Made by a program: the position numbers and the translations under genes. From the NCBI RefSeq assembly GCF_900114925.1, contig NZ_FOUR01000008.1, positions 1 to 64,000 on the forward strand: a DNA stretch of 64,000 nucleotides, written 5' to 3'. A model generated the notes under the pieces. The model did no database searches, was not told where the DNA came from, and saw only the letters and a program-made list of their open reading frames with translations. Positions 1 through 9,760 of this stretch are shown in pieces (the stretch's first letter is position 1; every line of letters starts with the position of its first letter). The DNA comes from Marinobacter pelagius (GTDB lineage Bacteria > Pseudomonadota > Gammaproteobacteria > Pseudomonadales > Oleiphilaceae).

Positions 1-427
1 GACCACTTGTACCGGTGTTGAGATGTTCCGCAAGCTGCTGGACGAAGGCCGTGCTGGTGAGAACGTTGGTGTTCTGCTGCGTGGTACCAAGCGTGACGAC
101 GTTGAGCGTGGTCAGGTGCTGGCGGTTCCGGGCTCCATCACTCCGCACACCAAGTTCGAGTGCGAAGTGTACGTACTGTCCAAAGAAGAAGGCGGCCGTC
201 ATACTCCGTTCTTCAAGGGCTACCGTCCGCAGTTTTACTTCCGTACCACCGACGTAACCGGTTCCTGTGAACTGCCGGAAGGCGTGGAAATGGTTATGCC
301 GGGTGACAACGTGAAGATGAGCGTTACCCTGATCGCTCCGATCGCCATGGAAGATGGCCTGCGCTTCGCGATCCGCGAAGGCGGCCGTACCGTTGGTGCC
401 GGCGTGGTCTCCAAGATCATCGAGTAA
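1..427 (+). CDS. tuf: Elongation factor Tu, C-terminal part (5' end outside window)
   Basis: EF-Tu carries aminoacyl-tRNA to the ribosomal A site as a GTP complex in the cytoplasm. About 141 residues are visible, starting at [15 protein letters not shown] and ending [10 protein letters not shown], which corresponds to the end of domain 2 plus domain 3; the GTPase domain lies upstream of the window. The match to E. coli EF-Tu is near-identical. Placement just before rpsJ suggests this is the copy at the end of the str operon (rpsL-rpsG-fusA-tuf). A strong hairpin terminator follows the stop. Confidence 0.97.
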   Translation, partial: TTCTGVEMFRKLLDEGRAGENVGVLLRGTKRDDVERGQVLAVPGSITPHTKFECEVYVLSKEEGGRHTPFFKGYRPQFYFRTTDVTGSCELPEGVEMVMPGDNVKMSVTLIAPIAMEDGLRFAIREGGRTVGAGVVSKIIE

Positions 428-450
428 TCTGCTCGCTTGATCCTGAGAAA

Positions 451-478
451 GGGGCTGAACCATCAGCCCCTTTTTCTG
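451..478 (+). terminator. Intrinsic terminator after tuf
   Basis: The arms GGGGCTGA (451-458) and TCAGCCCC (463-470) pair around a 4-nt ACCA loop and are followed by TTTTT. This separates tuf from the S10 operon, which has its own promoter 45 nt further on. Confidence 0.9.
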
Positions 479-522
479 TTTCAGTCGCAAAGTCTGCCCG
501 ACCTGGTCATCCAGCATAGCTG

Positions 523-551
523 TTGACAGGGTTGGGTATTATGCATACAAT
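523..551 (+). promoter_or_regulatory. Sigma70 promoter of the S10 operon
   Basis: A perfect -35 TTGACA (523-528) is separated by exactly 17 nt from -10 TACAAT (546-551). Transcription would start near 558, leaving a leader of only about 55 nt before rpsJ. That is shorter than the E. coli S10 leader, which carries the L4-responsive hairpins. Confidence 0.88.
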
Positions 552-612
552 GCGGCTCCTTTTTTTGAAGGTCGGCTAAACAGTAGCTGCTACGAGTGGA
601 GTTTGGTGCATC

Positions 613-924
613 ATGCAAAGCCAAAAAATTCGAATTCGGTTGAAGGCGTTTGATTACCGCCTGATCGACCAGTCCACGCAGGAGATCGTCGATACCGCAA
701 AGCGGACCGGCGCTCAGGTGCGTGGCCCGATTCCTCTGCCGACGCGGAAGGAAAAGTACACAGTATTGATCTCTCCGCACGTCAACAAGGACGCGCGCGA
801 TCAGTATGAAATTCGTACGCATAAGCGTCTGCTCGACATCGTTGAGCCGACGGAGAAGACAGTTGATGCTCTGATGAAACTGGACCTGGCAGCAGGTGTA
901 GACGTTCAGATCAGCCTCGGCTAA
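613..924 (+). CDS. rpsJ: 30S ribosomal protein S10
   Basis: This 103-aa protein has the E. coli S10 length and pattern ([20 protein letters not shown], then an [28 protein letters not shown] core). S10 sits in the 30S head and is also NusE, a partner of NusB and NusG in antitermination. It opens the S10 operon behind a consensus promoter. The ATG at 613 follows a GAGTGGAG stretch that acts as ribosome binding site. Confidence 0.98.
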
Positions 925-1000
925 TACCGCCCGGTATTAGTCTGTGTAACTGTCATAAGGCCATAGAGGGTGCGAGCCCCGTACACTTAAGAGGTGAAAC

Positions 1001-1639
1001 ATGGCAATTGGTGTTGTCGGTCGCAAGGCCGGTATGACCCGTATTTTTACGGAAGATGGGCAGGCGCTGCCCGTAACGGTAATCGAGGTTGAGCCCAACC
1101 GCATTACCCAGCTGAAAACTCTTGAAAGCGATGGTTATCGTGCCGTTCAGGTCACTGTAGGTACCCGTCGTTCCTCTCGTGTAACCAAGGCGGAAGCAGG
1201 TCACTTTGCCAAGGCGGGTGTTGAAGCCGGCCGTGGTGTCTGGGAGTTCCGTTTGGCTGATGGCGAAGGTGAAGATCTGGCCGCTGGTGGCGAGATTACT
1301 GCCTCTGTCTTTGAAGACGGTCAGATGGTTGATGCCATCGGTCAGTCCAAGGGTAAGGGCTTCCAGGGTGGTGTGAAGCGCTGGAACTTCTCCATGCAAG
1401 ACGCTACTCACGGTAACTCCCTGTCTCACCGTGCACCGGGTTCCATTGGTCAGAACCAGACCCCGGGCAAGGTATTCAAGGGCAAGAAGATGGCGGGCCA
1501 GATGGGTAACGCACAGGTCACCGTGCAGAACCTGAAGATCGTCCGTGTCGACGCCGAGCGCAACCTGCTGCTGGTAAGTGGTGCCGTCCCCGGCGCAACT
1601 GGCGGCGACGTTGTCATCAAGCCTGCAGTCAAAGCCTGA
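1001..1639 (+). CDS. rplC: 50S ribosomal protein L3
   Basis: L3, 212 aa, starts [20 protein letters not shown] and contains the conserved loop [13 protein letters not shown]...[16 protein letters not shown] that reaches toward the peptidyl-transferase centre, including the glutamine that PrmB methylates in E. coli (family knowledge). It binds 23S rRNA early in assembly. AAGAGGTGAAAC precedes the ATG. It is second in the S10 operon, 76 nt after rpsJ. Confidence 0.98.
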   Translation: MAIGVVGRKAGMTRIFTEDGQALPVTVIEVEPNRITQLKTLESDGYRAVQVTVGTRRSSRVTKAEAGHFAKAGVEAGRGVWEFRLADGEGEDLAAGGEITASVFEDGQMVDAIGQSKGKGFQGGVKRWNFSMQDATHGNSLSHRAPGSIGQNQTPGKVFKGKKMAGQMGNAQVTVQNLKIVRVDAERNLLLVSGAVPGATGGDVVIKPAVKA

Positions 1640-1650
1640 GGAGCGGTGCG

Positions 1651-2256
1651 ATGGAATTGACAATTACTGGTAGCGGCAAGGGAATCTCTGTTTCCGACGC
1701 TACGTTCGCCAAAGATTTCAACGAGTCCCTGGTTCACCAGGTGGTCACTGCCTACATGGCAGCCGGTCGTCAGGGTACCAAGGCTCAGAAGACACGTTCC
1801 GAAGTCAGTGGCGGTGGCAAGAAGCCCTGGCGTCAGAAGGGCACCGGTCGTGCCCGTGCGGGTACCATTCGTAGCCCGATCTGGCGCTCTGGTGGCGTAA
1901 CTTTTGCTGCCAAGCCCCGCGACTTTGAGCAGAAGGTCAACCGCAAGATGTACCGTGCGGCCATGCGCTCCATTTTCTCGGAGCTGGTGCGCCAAGAGCG
2001 TCTGGTGGTGGTTGACGACATGAACGTCGAAAGCCCGAAGACCAAGGCCTTCAATGCCAAGCTGAAGGACATCGGTGTATCCAACGCGCTGATTCTGTCC
2101 GACAACGTCGAGCAGAACCTGCACCTGGCTTCCCGCAACATTCCCCACGTGGATGTTCGTGATGTCGCAGGCCTGGACCCGGTCAGCCTGGTTGCCTTCG
2201 AGAAAGTCGTGGTGACTGTTCCCGCTCTGAAGAAGATCGAGGAGATGCTGGGATGA
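1651..2256 (+). CDS. rplD: 50S ribosomal protein L4
   Basis: L4, 201 aa, is a 23S-binding assembly initiator whose long loop ([23 protein letters not shown], about residues 53-75) lines the exit tunnel. In E. coli it also represses its own operon by binding the S10 leader. The leader here is short, so that control is not evident. It lies 11 nt after rplC and overlaps rplW by 4 nt (ATGA), typical of translational coupling. Confidence 0.98.
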   Translation: MELTITGSGKGISVSDATFAKDFNESLVHQVVTAYMAAGRQGTKAQKTRSEVSGGGKKPWRQKGTGRARAGTIRSPIWRSGGVTFAAKPRDFEQKVNRKMYRAAMRSIFSELVRQERLVVVDDMNVESPKTKAFNAKLKDIGVSNALILSDNVEQNLHLASRNIPHVDVRDVAGLDPVSLVAFEKVVVTVPALKKIEEMLG

Positions 2257-2546
2257 ATCAGGAACGTATTTACAAGGTCCTGCTGGGACCGCACGTATCA
2301 GAGAAAGCATCTCTGGCAGCTGAGCGCGGCCAAGTCGTGTTCCGTGTAGCGCCTGACGCCACCAAGCCGGAGATCAAAAAAGCCGTTGAGCAGTTGTTCA
2401 ACGTCACCGTAGAAGGTGTTCAGGTTCTGAACCGTAAGGGTAAGCTCAAGCGCACTATCCGCGGGTTCGGCAAGCGTAATGACATTCGTAAGGCTTACGT
2501 CAAGCTGGCAGAAGGTCAGGACATCGATTTTCTGGATGTGGAATAA
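2253..2546 (+). CDS. rplW: 50S ribosomal protein L23
   Basis: L23, 97 aa (E. coli 100), has [20 protein letters not shown] at the N-terminus and the tunnel-side [21 protein letters not shown] segment. It surrounds the peptide exit and is the docking site for trigger factor and SRP. The start overlaps the rplD stop as ATGA. Confidence 0.97.
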   Translation: MNQERIYKVLLGPHVSEKASLAAERGQVVFRVAPDATKPEIKKAVEQLFNVTVEGVQVLNRKGKLKRTIRGFGKRNDIRKAYVKLAEGQDIDFLDVE

Positions 2547-2563
2547 GGTAAAGGGGTCGTAAT

Positions 2564-3391
2564 ATGCCGATCGTCAAAACCAAGCCAACATCTGCCGGAC
2601 GCCGTCACGTTGTAAAACTTTACAACCCGGATCTGCACAAAGGACGTCCTTACGAGCCGTTGGTAGAAACAAAGAGTAAGTCTGGTGGCCGTAACAATGT
2701 TGGTCGCATTACTACTCGTCACATCGGTGGTGGCCACAAGCAGCACTACCGTGTTATCGACTTCAAGCGGACCAAAGATGGTATCCCGGCGGTCATCGAA
2801 CGCCTGGAATACGATCCGAACCGCTCTGCGCACATTGCACTGCTGAAGTACGCCGATGGCGAGCGTCGCTACATCATCGCTCCCAAAGGTATGCAGATCG
2901 GTGATCAGGTGCGCTCCGGTATCGACGCGCCGATCAAGGTGGGTTCCACTCTGCCGCTCCGGAATATTCCGGTCGGTTCCGTGATCCACTGCGTCGAACT
3001 CAAGCCTGGCAAAGGTGCCCAGCTGGCTCGCTCCGCGGGCGCATCCGTACAGCTGGTTGCTCGGGAAGGTGCTTATGCCACCATCCGCCTGCGTTCAGGT
3101 GAAATGCGAAAGGTGCTTGTAGATTGCCGTGCCACGCTGGGTGAAGTATCCAACAGCGAGCACAGCCTCAAGCAACTTGGTAAAGCGGGTGCATCACGTT
3201 GGCGCGGCAAACGGCCAACAGTACGTGGTGTTGCTATGAACCCAGTTGACCACCCGCATGGTGGTGGTGAAGGGCGTACCTCTGGCGGACGTCACCCGGT
3301 TACTCCGTGGGGTGTTCCGACCAAAGGGCATAAGACTCGTAAGAACAAGCGTACTGACAAGATGATAGTACGTCGTCGTTCGGCCAAGTAA
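2564..3391 (+). CDS. rplB: 50S ribosomal protein L2
   Basis: L2, 275 aa, is needed for subunit association and peptidyl transfer. The C-terminal hallmark [29 protein letters not shown] is intact, with the conserved histidine near residue 230. The protein starts [27 protein letters not shown]. It sits in the middle of the S10 operon, 17 nt after rplW. Confidence 0.98.
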   Translation: MPIVKTKPTSAGRRHVVKLYNPDLHKGRPYEPLVETKSKSGGRNNVGRITTRHIGGGHKQHYRVIDFKRTKDGIPAVIERLEYDPNRSAHIALLKYADGERRYIIAPKGMQIGDQVRSGIDAPIKVGSTLPLRNIPVGSVIHCVELKPGKGAQLARSAGASVQLVAREGAYATIRLRSGEMRKVLVDCRATLGEVSNSEHSLKQLGKAGASRWRGKRPTVRGVAMNPVDHPHGGGEGRTSGGRHPVTPWGVPTKGHKTRKNKRTDKMIVRRRSAK

Positions 3392-3415
3392 ACGACTACA
3401 TAGAGGTAATTTGCT

Positions 3416-3691
3416 GTGCCACGTTCTTTGAAGAAAGGTCCTTTTATAGACCTGCATCTGTTGAAGAAGGTCGAGGCAGCTCTGGAAGCTAACGACAAGC
3501 GGCCCATTAAAACATGGTCCCGCCGGTCAACAGTCTTTCCGGAGATGGTAGGCCTGACCATTGCAGTCCACAACGGCAAGCAGCACGTGCCGGTTTATGT
3601 CACCGAAGATATGGTCGGTCATAAGCTGGGTGAGTTCGCGGCAACGCGTACTTATCGTGGTCATGCGGCCGACAAGAAAGCTAAACGCTGA
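3416..3691 (+). CDS. rpsS: 30S ribosomal protein S19 (GTG start)
   Basis: S19, 91 aa, in the 30S head, contacts tRNA and bridges to the 50S. The protein reads (M)[20 protein letters not shown] and ends [14 protein letters not shown]. The start is GTG at 3416 after AGAGGTAATTTGCT; it matches the family N-terminus exactly, so a GTG start is accepted over any internal ATG. Confidence 0.97.
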   Translation: MPRSLKKGPFIDLHLLKKVEAALEANDKRPIKTWSRRSTVFPEMVGLTIAVHNGKQHVPVYVTEDMVGHKLGEFAATRTYRGHAADKKAKR

Positions 3692-3707
3692 TTCTGAGGT
3701 AATAGAA

Positions 3708-4040
3708 ATGGAAGTAGCAGCCAAGTACAAGGGCGCTCGCCTCTCAGCTCAAAAAGCGCGTCTTGTCGCTGACCAGGTACGCGGCAAGGCTGTTGAGGAC
3801 GCCCTGAACATTCTGACTTTCAGCCCGAAGAAGGCGGCGGTTGTGATCAAGAAAGCTCTTGAATCCGCCATTGCCAACGCTGAGCACAACGAAGGTCTGG
3901 ACGTAGATGATCTGCGGGTTTCCACCGTCATGGTGGATGAGGGCCCGACGCTCAAGCGAATCAAAGCTCGAGCCAAGGGGCGCGCTGACCGTATTTTCAA
4001 GCGCACCTGTCATATCACCGTCAAGGTCGCCGACAAGTAG
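3708..4040 (+). CDS. rplV: 50S ribosomal protein L22
   Basis: L22 begins [22 protein letters not shown] at 3708, giving 110 aa as in E. coli; a longer upstream reading inside rpsS is not used because the family length and the TGAGGTAATAGAA binding site fix this start. The beta hairpin near [19 protein letters not shown] narrows the exit tunnel and is where macrolide-resistance changes map in this family. Confidence 0.97.
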   Translation: MEVAAKYKGARLSAQKARLVADQVRGKAVEDALNILTFSPKKAAVVIKKALESAIANAEHNEGLDVDDLRVSTVMVDEGPTLKRIKARAKGRADRIFKRTCHITVKVADK

Positions 4041-4051
4041 GAGATGCTCAG

Positions 4052-4735
4052 ATGGGTCATAAAGTAAATCCAACCGGCATTCGCCTGGGTGTGATCAAAG
4101 AGCACAACTCAGTCTGGTATGCCGACAAGAAGGACTACTCCAAGAACCTGCTGAATGATATTCAGGTTCGAGAGTTCCTGGACAAGCGTCTGGTTAAGGC
4201 GTCTGTCAGCAAGATTGTGATCGAGCGCCCGGCTCAGAACGCCCGGATCACGATCCATACAGCCCGTCCCGGTATTGTTATCGGCAAGAAGGGTGAAGAT
4301 GTTGACCGTCTGCGTCGCGAAGTCAGCGACATGATGGGTGTGCCTGTGCACATCAACATCGAGGAAGTCCGCAAGCCGGACCTGGATGCCCGCCTGGTAG
4401 CGCAGAACGTTGCCGGTCAGCTCGAGCGTCGTGTGATGTTCCGTCGCGCCATGAAGCGCGCGGTACAGAACGCCATGCGTCAGGGCGCCAAGGGTATCAA
4501 GATCCAGGTAGGCGGTCGTCTTGGGGGTGCTGAAATCGCACGTTCCGAGTGGTATCGCGAAGGTCGTGTACCTCTGCACACACTGCGTGCAGATATTGAT
4601 TACGCAACCTACGAAGCGCATACCACTTACGGCGTTATCGGCGTCAAGGTATGGATCTTCAAAGGTGAGATTCTTGGTGGTATGGAGCAGGTCCGTGCTG
4701 ACAAGAAAGCCTCTGGGAAGAAAGGTTCTAAGTAA
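4052..4735 (+). CDS. rpsC: 30S ribosomal protein S3
   Basis: S3, 227 aa, has an N-terminal KH domain ([19 protein letters not shown], about residues 70-90) and a C-terminal domain with [10 protein letters not shown]. It forms the mRNA entry tunnel with S4 and S5 and contributes to helicase activity. It lies 11 nt after rplV in the S10 operon. Confidence 0.98.
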   Translation: MGHKVNPTGIRLGVIKEHNSVWYADKKDYSKNLLNDIQVREFLDKRLVKASVSKIVIERPAQNARITIHTARPGIVIGKKGEDVDRLRREVSDMMGVPVHINIEEVRKPDLDARLVAQNVAGQLERRVMFRRAMKRAVQNAMRQGAKGIKIQVGGRLGGAEIARSEWYREGRVPLHTLRADIDYATYEAHTTYGVIGVKVWIFKGEILGGMEQVRADKKASGKKGSK

Positions 4736-4747
4736 AGGGGCACTCTT

Positions 4748-5161
4748 ATGCTGCAACCAAAACGCACCAAATTCCGCAAGGTAATGAAAGGCCGTAACAC
4801 CGGTCTTGCTCAGCGTGCCAACAAGGTGAGCTTCGGTGAATACGGATTGAAGGCGACCAGCCGTGGGCGTATAACTGCGCGCCAGATTGAGGCAGCGCGT
4901 CGTACCATGACTCGTCGCATCAAGCGGGGCGGTAAGATCTGGATCCGGGTGTTCCCGGACAAGCCGATCACCGGCAAGCCGCTTGAAGTTCGAATGGGTA
5001 AAGGTAAGGGTTCTGTCGAGTATTGGGTGGCTGAGATCCAGCCAGGCCGTATGCTCTACGAGATGGAAGGTGTTGCTGAAGACGTAGCACGCGAAGCCTT
5101 CACACTCGCAGCGGCCAAACTGCCGGTACAGACCACCTTTGTAACGAGGACGGTGATGTGA
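4748..5161 (+). CDS. rplP: 50S ribosomal protein L16
   Basis: L16, 137 aa, starts [19 protein letters not shown]. It helps position A-site tRNA. The conserved [16 protein letters not shown] segment is present as [22 protein letters not shown], which contains the arginine that YcfD hydroxylates in E. coli. The stop codon TGA (5159-5161) shares one base with the rpmC start. Confidence 0.98.
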
Positions 5162-5352
5162 TGAAAGCAACAGAGCTGCGTGAAAAGTCAGTCGAGGAGC
5201 TGAACAAAGAGCTGATCGACCTCCTGAAGGAGCAGTTCAACCTGCGCATGCGCAAGGCGACAGGTCAGCTGAATCAGTCTCACCTTCTCGGCAAGGTGAA
5301 GCGCGACATCGCTCGCGTGAAAACAGTATTGAACGAAAAGGCAGGACAGTGA
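5161..5352 (+). CDS. rpmC: 50S ribosomal protein L29
   Basis: L29 is a two-helix protein near the exit tunnel. The ATG at 5161 gives 63 aa ([20 protein letters not shown]...), the E. coli length. A GTG one codon upstream (5158) is in frame but less likely. The start overlaps the rplP stop by one base, so the two are probably translationally coupled. Confidence 0.95.
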
Positions 5353-5353
5353 C

Positions 5354-5620
5354 ATGACCGAAGCTACCCAAACTGCCAGAACTCTGAGCGGGAAGGTCGT
5401 GAGCAACAAGATGGACAAGTCCATCGTGGTTCTGGTCGAGCGTCAGGTGAAGCATCCGCTGTACGGTAAGTACATGAAGCGCTCTACCAAGATTCACGCT
5501 CACGATGAGAGTAATCAGTGCAACATCGGTGACACTGTAACGATCCAGGAAACCCGTCCGGTCTCCAAGACCAAGAGCTGGGCTCTGGTGGAAGTTACCG
5601 AACGTGCATCCAAGGTGTAA
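5354..5620 (+). CDS. rpsQ: 30S ribosomal protein S17
   Basis: S17, 88 aa, is an OB-fold primary 16S binder. The core [28 protein letters not shown] and [17 protein letters not shown] segments are diagnostic. It is the last gene of the S10 set; the next gene, rplN, follows after 18 nt with no visible terminator, so transcription likely continues into the spc genes. Confidence 0.98.
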   Translation: MTEATQTARTLSGKVVSNKMDKSIVVLVERQVKHPLYGKYMKRSTKIHAHDESNQCNIGDTVTIQETRPVSKTKSWALVEVTERASKV

Positions 5621-5638
5621 TTCGCCCGGAGAACAACC

Positions 5639-6007
5639 ATGATTCAGACTCAAACAATGCTTGAAGTCGCGGATAACAGCGGTGCGCGTCAGGTGATGTG
5701 CATCAAGGTCCTGGGCGGTTCACACCGGCGTTACGCCAGCGTAGGGGATATCATCAAGGTAACCGTCAAGGAAGCCATCCCCCGCGGTAAAGTGAAGAAA
5801 GGCCAGGTCCTGAAAGCCGTCGTGGTACGCACTCGCAAGGGTGTGCGCCGTCCCGACGGTTCGCTGATCCGTTTCGACGGAAACGCGGCAGTACTTCTGA
5901 ACAATCAGGACGCACCGATTGGTACCCGTATCTTCGGACCGGTTACCCGTGAACTGCGTAATGAGAAGTTCATGAAAATTATCTCACTGGCACCCGAAGT
6001 ACTTTAA
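5639..6007 (+). CDS. rplN: 50S ribosomal protein L14
   Basis: L14, 122 aa, starts [33 protein letters not shown]. It lies on the 50S interface face next to L19 and is the binding site of the silencing factor RsfS (family knowledge). It is the first gene of the spc set; GGAGAACAACC is its binding site. Confidence 0.98.
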   Translation: MIQTQTMLEVADNSGARQVMCIKVLGGSHRRYASVGDIIKVTVKEAIPRGKVKKGQVLKAVVVRTRKGVRRPDGSLIRFDGNAAVLLNNQDAPIGTRIFGPVTRELRNEKFMKIISLAPEVL

Positions 6008-6024
6008 AGGACCAGAGGCCGGTT

Positions 6025-6345
6025 ATGAAAAAGATCAAACGAGATGACGAAGTAATCGTCACCACGGGCAAAGACAAAGGCAAACGTGGTAAAGTCCTGA
6101 AGGTTCAGGATGATGGCCGAGTGCTTGTTTCTGGCATCAACATGATGAAGAAGCACACCAAGCCGAACCCGATGCTGGGCACCCCGGGTGGCATCGTCGA
6201 GAAAGAAGCACCTATCCAGGTTTCCAACGTGGCTATCTTTAATCCGCAGACCGGCAAAGCCGATCGTGTCGGCTTTCAGGTGAAGGAAGACGGCAGCAAA
6301 GTGCGGATCTTCAAGTCCACGAACGAAGCTGTCGATAACCAGTAA
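6025..6345 (+). CDS. rplX: 50S ribosomal protein L24
   Basis: L24, 106 aa, has an N-terminal KOW motif ([21 protein letters not shown]) and the [11 protein letters not shown] loop. It starts 50S assembly by binding the 5' end of 23S rRNA. It follows rplN by 17 nt. Confidence 0.98.
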   Translation: MKKIKRDDEVIVTTGKDKGKRGKVLKVQDDGRVLVSGINMMKKHTKPNPMLGTPGGIVEKEAPIQVSNVAIFNPQTGKADRVGFQVKEDGSKVRIFKSTNEAVDNQ

Positions 6346-6360
6346 GCGGTGGTGGTTACG

Positions 6361-6900
6361 ATGCTAAATAGCAAAGAGCAATACAGTCAGGAAGTGGTAC
6401 CCGCCCTGCAGAAAGAGTTCGGTTACAAGAACGTGATGCAGGTGCCGCGTATCGAAAAGATCACCCTGAACATGGGTGTCGGCGAAGCGGTTGGTGACAA
6501 GAAGCTGATTGAGAATGCCGTGGCGGATCTTGAGCGCCTGGCGGGTCAAAAAGCGGTTGTTACCAAGGCACGTAAGTCCGTTGCGGGTTTCAAGATCCGT
6601 GAAGGCTGGCCTATCGGCTGCAAGGTTACCCTGCGCGGTGAGCGTATGTGGGAATTCTTTGATCGTCTGGTTCACATTGCGGTTCCCCGTATTCGTGACT
6701 TCCGCGGTCTGAACCCCAAGTCCTTTGACGGGCGCGGTAACTACAGCATGGGTGTGCGTGAGCAGATCATTTTCCCTGAGATCGAGTACGACAAGGTCGA
6801 CAAGATCCGTGGTCTGGACATCACCATCACCACGACTGCCGGTACCGACGACGAAGGTCGCGAACTGCTGAAAGCCTTCGGCTTTCCGTTCAAGAGATAA
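6361..6900 (+). CDS. rplE: 50S ribosomal protein L5
   Basis: L5 binds 5S rRNA and bridges to S13. The ATG at 6361 gives 179 aa, the E. coli length ([20 protein letters not shown]). In-frame GTG codons at 6349 and 6352 are not used, because they would add residues outside the family and overlap the GCGGTGGTGG binding region. The [13 protein letters not shown] and [11 protein letters not shown] segments are intact. Confidence 0.96.
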   Translation: MLNSKEQYSQEVVPALQKEFGYKNVMQVPRIEKITLNMGVGEAVGDKKLIENAVADLERLAGQKAVVTKARKSVAGFKIREGWPIGCKVTLRGERMWEFFDRLVHIAVPRIRDFRGLNPKSFDGRGNYSMGVREQIIFPEIEYDKVDKIRGLDITITTTAGTDDEGRELLKAFGFPFKR

Positions 6901-6912
6901 GGAACGAGAGAC

Positions 6913-7218
6913 ATGGCTAAGGTTTCCATGAAACAGCGCGAGCTCAAGCGCGAGAAGACGGTTGCCAAATACGCAGCCAAGCGTGCAGAGCTCAAGGCGA
7001 TTATCAAGAACCCGAATACCAGCGACGACGAGCGTTGGGATGCGCAGATGAAGCTGCAACAGCTTCCTCGCGATGCGTCTCCTTCGCGTCTTCGTAATCG
7101 TTGCCAGGTGACTGGTCGTCCCCACGGCGTTCTGCGCAAGTTCGAGCTTTCACGGATCAAACTCCGTGAATACGGCATGCGCGGTGACGTTCCGGGCCTG
7201 ACCAAGGCAAGCTGGTAA
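6913..7218 (+). CDS. rpsN: 30S ribosomal protein S14 (zinc-independent form)
   Basis: S14, 101 aa, is the long C-minus form: it lacks paired CxxC zinc ligands and ends [33 protein letters not shown]. It binds the 16S rRNA 3' domain in the 30S head. The 90-nt gap to rpsH carries no recognised signal. Confidence 0.97.
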   Translation: MAKVSMKQRELKREKTVAKYAAKRAELKAIIKNPNTSDDERWDAQMKLQQLPRDASPSRLRNRCQVTGRPHGVLRKFELSRIKLREYGMRGDVPGLTKASW

Positions 7219-7308
7219 GATAGGCCGCCTGACTTCGGTCAGGTGTGCCTGTTGGTAAGCGGTGCGGCAAGCCGCTGCACAACTAAAAAGATCAGGAGCC
7301 TCATACCA

Positions 7309-7701
7309 ATGAGTATGCAAGACACGCTTGCGGATATGTTTACCCGTATCCGTAATGCCCAGATGGCATCCAAAGCAGACGTTACGATGCCGTCTTCAAA
7401 AATGAAGATCTCCGTAGCCCAGGTCCTCAAGGACGAAGGTTACGTTGAAGATTTCTCTGTTTCAGCTGACGCGAAGCCCGAGCTGACGATTACTCTGAAG
7501 TACTTCGGTGGTAAGCCGGTTATTGAAGAGATCAAGCGGGTCAGCCGTCCGAGTCTGCGCCAGTACAAGGGCGCTGGGGAACTGCCGAAAGTATCCGGTG
7601 GTCTGGGAGTCGCGATTGTCTCAACGTCCAAGGGCGTTATGACAGACCGCGCCGCACGAGCTGCCGGCGTGGGTGGCGAAGTCATCTGCACCGTATTCTA
7701 G
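7309..7701 (+). CDS. rpsH: 30S ribosomal protein S8
   Basis: S8, 130 aa, starts at ATG 7309 ([22 protein letters not shown]), chosen over an upstream in-frame codon at 7243 because it restores the E. coli length and follows AGGAGCCTCATACCA. The C-terminal [21 protein letters not shown] is the 16S binding signature. In E. coli S8 represses the spc operon at the rplN-rplE junction region. Confidence 0.97.
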   Translation: MSMQDTLADMFTRIRNAQMASKADVTMPSSKMKISVAQVLKDEGYVEDFSVSADAKPELTITLKYFGGKPVIEEIKRVSRPSLRQYKGAGELPKVSGGLGVAIVSTSKGVMTDRAARAAGVGGEVICTVF

Positions 7702-7710
7702 GAGATACAC

Positions 7711-8244
7711 ATGTCCAGGGTTGCCAATAATCCTGTCGTGCTGCCTTCCGGTGTTGAGGTTAAGCTGAACGGACAGGAAATTAACGTGAAGGGCTCCAAG
7801 GGAGCGCTTCAATTCACCATTCACCAGGCGGTTGAAGTAAAGCAGGAAGAGAACGTTCTGCGCTTTGAAGCCCGCAATGGTGCAAAACAGTCCCGTGCTC
7901 TTGCTGGTACGACCCGTGCTCTGATTAACAACATGGTCACCGGCGTTTCTACAGGTTGGGAGCGCAGGCTTACGCTGACGGGTGTAGGTTACCGTGCCCA
8001 GGCGCAGGGTAAGAAGCTCAACCTGACACTGGGTTTTTCTCACCCGGTCGAGTACGAGCTGCCCGAGGGTGTTACCGCCGAGACTCCGTCCAACACGGAA
8101 GTCGTGATTCGCGGTATCGACAAGCAACAGGTTGGCCAGGTCGCTGCTGAAATCCGCGCGTTCCGTCCGCCCGAGCCTTATAAGGGTAAGGGTGTTCGTT
8201 ATGCGGATGAGCAGGTCAGACGCAAAGAAGCCAAGAAGAAATAA
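7711..8244 (+). CDS. rplF: 50S ribosomal protein L6
   Basis: L6, 177 aa, consists of two related domains and ends with the [24 protein letters not shown] signature near the sarcin-ricin loop. It starts [22 protein letters not shown]. It follows rpsH by 9 nt. Confidence 0.98.
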   Translation: MSRVANNPVVLPSGVEVKLNGQEINVKGSKGALQFTIHQAVEVKQEENVLRFEARNGAKQSRALAGTTRALINNMVTGVSTGWERRLTLTGVGYRAQAQGKKLNLTLGFSHPVEYELPEGVTAETPSNTEVVIRGIDKQQVGQVAAEIRAFRPPEPYKGKGVRYADEQVRRKEAKKK

Positions 8245-8253
8245 GGCGGGACT

Positions 8254-8601
8254 ATGAGCGCGAATAACGAAAGATTGCGTCGCGCACGCAAAGTGCGCAT
8301 GAAGATCCGTGAACTGGGTACTGATCGTCTGTGCGTTCACCGCACTCCGCGTCACATGTACGCCCAGGTCACTACTGCAGACGGCAGCAAGGTGCTGGCC
8401 TCTGCCTCCACGTTGGATAAGGAACTGCGCCAGGGCGCAACCGGTAACGTGGATGCTGCCAAAAAGGTCGGTCAGCTGATCGCTGAACGTGCCAAGGCGG
8501 CTGGCGTTGAAAAGGTTGCGTTTGACCGTTCCGGTTACCGTTATCACGGCCGTATTCAGGCTCTGGCCGACGCTGCCCGTGAAGCTGGCTTGCAATTCTA
8601 A
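8254..8601 (+). CDS. rplR: 50S ribosomal protein L18
   Basis: L18, 115 aa (E. coli 117), binds 5S rRNA and brings it into the central protuberance. [15 protein letters not shown] and the C-terminal [26 protein letters not shown] are diagnostic. Confidence 0.98.
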   Translation: MSANNERLRRARKVRMKIRELGTDRLCVHRTPRHMYAQVTTADGSKVLASASTLDKELRQGATGNVDAAKKVGQLIAERAKAAGVEKVAFDRSGYRYHGRIQALADAAREAGLQF

Positions 8602-8613
8602 GAGGTGGAGAAG

Positions 8614-9114
8614 ATGAGCGTTAACGATCAGAAGGCGCCTGAGCTCCAGGAGAAGCTGGTTCAGGTAAACCGAGTCGCCAAGGTTGTAAAAGGTGGCCGT
8701 ATTTTCGCCTTCACCGCACTGACCGTAGTGGGTGATGGTAAAGGTCGCGTTGGCTTCGGCCGTGGTAAGGCCCGGGAAGTTCCGGTTGCCATCCAGAAGG
8801 CCATGGAAGCTGCACGTAAGAACATGGTAGACGTGGCGCTGGACGGCACCACTCTGCAGTACCCGGTCCGGGCTCAGCATGGCGGCTCCAAGGTCTACAT
8901 GCAGCCGGCTTCCGAAGGTACCGGTATCATCGCCGGTGGTGCGATGCGTGCGGTCCTGGAAGTGGCGGGTGTGCAGAACGTACTGTCCAAGTGTTACGGG
9001 TCTACCAACCCGGTGAACGTGGTACGTTCCACCATCAAGGGTCTCCAGGCCATGAAGGCGCCTGAGGACGTTGCAGCCAAGCGCGGTAAATCCGTGGAAG
9101 ATATTCTGGGTTGA
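8614..9114 (+). CDS. rpsE: 30S ribosomal protein S5
   Basis: S5, 166 aa from ATG 8614 ([20 protein letters not shown]). The in-frame GTG at 8605 lies inside the AGAGGTGGAG binding site and is not used. Visible family marks are [27 protein letters not shown] and the C-terminal [17 protein letters not shown]5 acts in decoding accuracy together with S4 and in shaping the mRNA entry. Confidence 0.97.
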   Translation: MSVNDQKAPELQEKLVQVNRVAKVVKGGRIFAFTALTVVGDGKGRVGFGRGKAREVPVAIQKAMEAARKNMVDVALDGTTLQYPVRAQHGGSKVYMQPASEGTGIIAGGAMRAVLEVAGVQNVLSKCYGSTNPVNVVRSTIKGLQAMKAPEDVAAKRGKSVEDILG

Positions 9115-9118
9115 AGTC

Positions 9119-9307
9119 ATGGCGAACGCGAAAACAATCAAAGTTACACTGACCCGCAGCCCTATCAGCTGCCAGCCCAAGCACAAGCTGTGCGTGAAGG
9201 GCCTGGGTCTTCGTAAAATCGGTCAGACCGTGGAGCTGGAAGATACTCCTTCCATCCGCGGCATGATCAACCGGGTAAATTACCTGGTACGGGTTGAGGA
9301 GAACTAA
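9119..9307 (+). CDS. rpmD: 50S ribosomal protein L30
   Basis: L30, 62 aa from ATG 9119, reads [23 protein letters not shown] and ends [12 protein letters not shown]. It lies only 4 nt after rpsE and one base before the rplO start. It is a small 50S surface protein. Confidence 0.96.
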   Translation: MANAKTIKVTLTRSPISCQPKHKLCVKGLGLRKIGQTVELEDTPSIRGMINRVNYLVRVEEN

Positions 9308-9308
9308 G

Positions 9309-9743
9309 ATGCGTCTGAACGAACTTGCTCCAGAACCCGGTTCACGCCCGGACGCCAAGCGCGTTGGTCGTGGTATCGGTAGCGGTCTCGGTAAGACCGG
9401 TGGCCGTGGTCACAAGGGTCTGAAGGCCCGTTCCGGTGGTACCGTAGCTCCCGGTTTCGAGGGCGGTCAGCAGCCGCTGGCTCGTCGTCTGCCGAAGTTT
9501 GGTTTCACTTCCCGTCAGCAGCGTTATGTTGCCGAGATTCGCCTGAACGAACTGGCGAAGGTTGAAGGCGATGTGGTTGATCTGGAAGCCCTGAAGAAGG
9601 CTGACGTGATCCGTGAAGAGATCCGTGAAGCCAAGGTTATCCTGTCCGGCGAACTGAGCCGTCCGGTAACCGTGAAGGGCCTGCGGGTCACCAAAGGCGC
9701 ACGCGAGGCAATTGCTGCAGCGGGCGGTAAAGTCGAGGACTAA
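9309..9743 (+). CDS. rplO: 50S ribosomal protein L15
   Basis: L15, 144 aa from ATG 9309 ([37 protein letters not shown]), the E. coli length. The N-terminal glycine-rich extension threads through 23S rRNA. The last 13 nt including the stop codon are repeated in tandem immediately downstream, at the secY ribosome-binding site. Confidence 0.97.
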   Translation: MRLNELAPEPGSRPDAKRVGRGIGSGLGKTGGRGHKGLKARSGGTVAPGFEGGQQPLARRLPKFGFTSRQQRYVAEIRLNELAKVEGDVVDLEALKKADVIREEIREAKVILSGELSRPVTVKGLRVTKGAREAIAAAGGKVED

Positions 9744-9760
9744 GGCGAGTCGAGGACTAA
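9731..9760 (+). repeat. Tandem 13-nt repeat at the rplO-secY junction
   Basis: AGTCGAGGACTAA occurs at 9731-9743, where it is the end of rplO with its stop, and again at 9748-9760 directly before the secY ATG, with a 17-nt period. The second copy supplies GAGGA four nt before the ATG, so the duplication may have created the secY ribosome binding site. Confidence 0.85.

Noticed and set aside
7621..9186. A 521-codon open frame on the - strand
   Set aside because: It is antisense to rpsH-rplF-rplR-rpsE-rpmD, all certain genes; it is an effect of codon bias.
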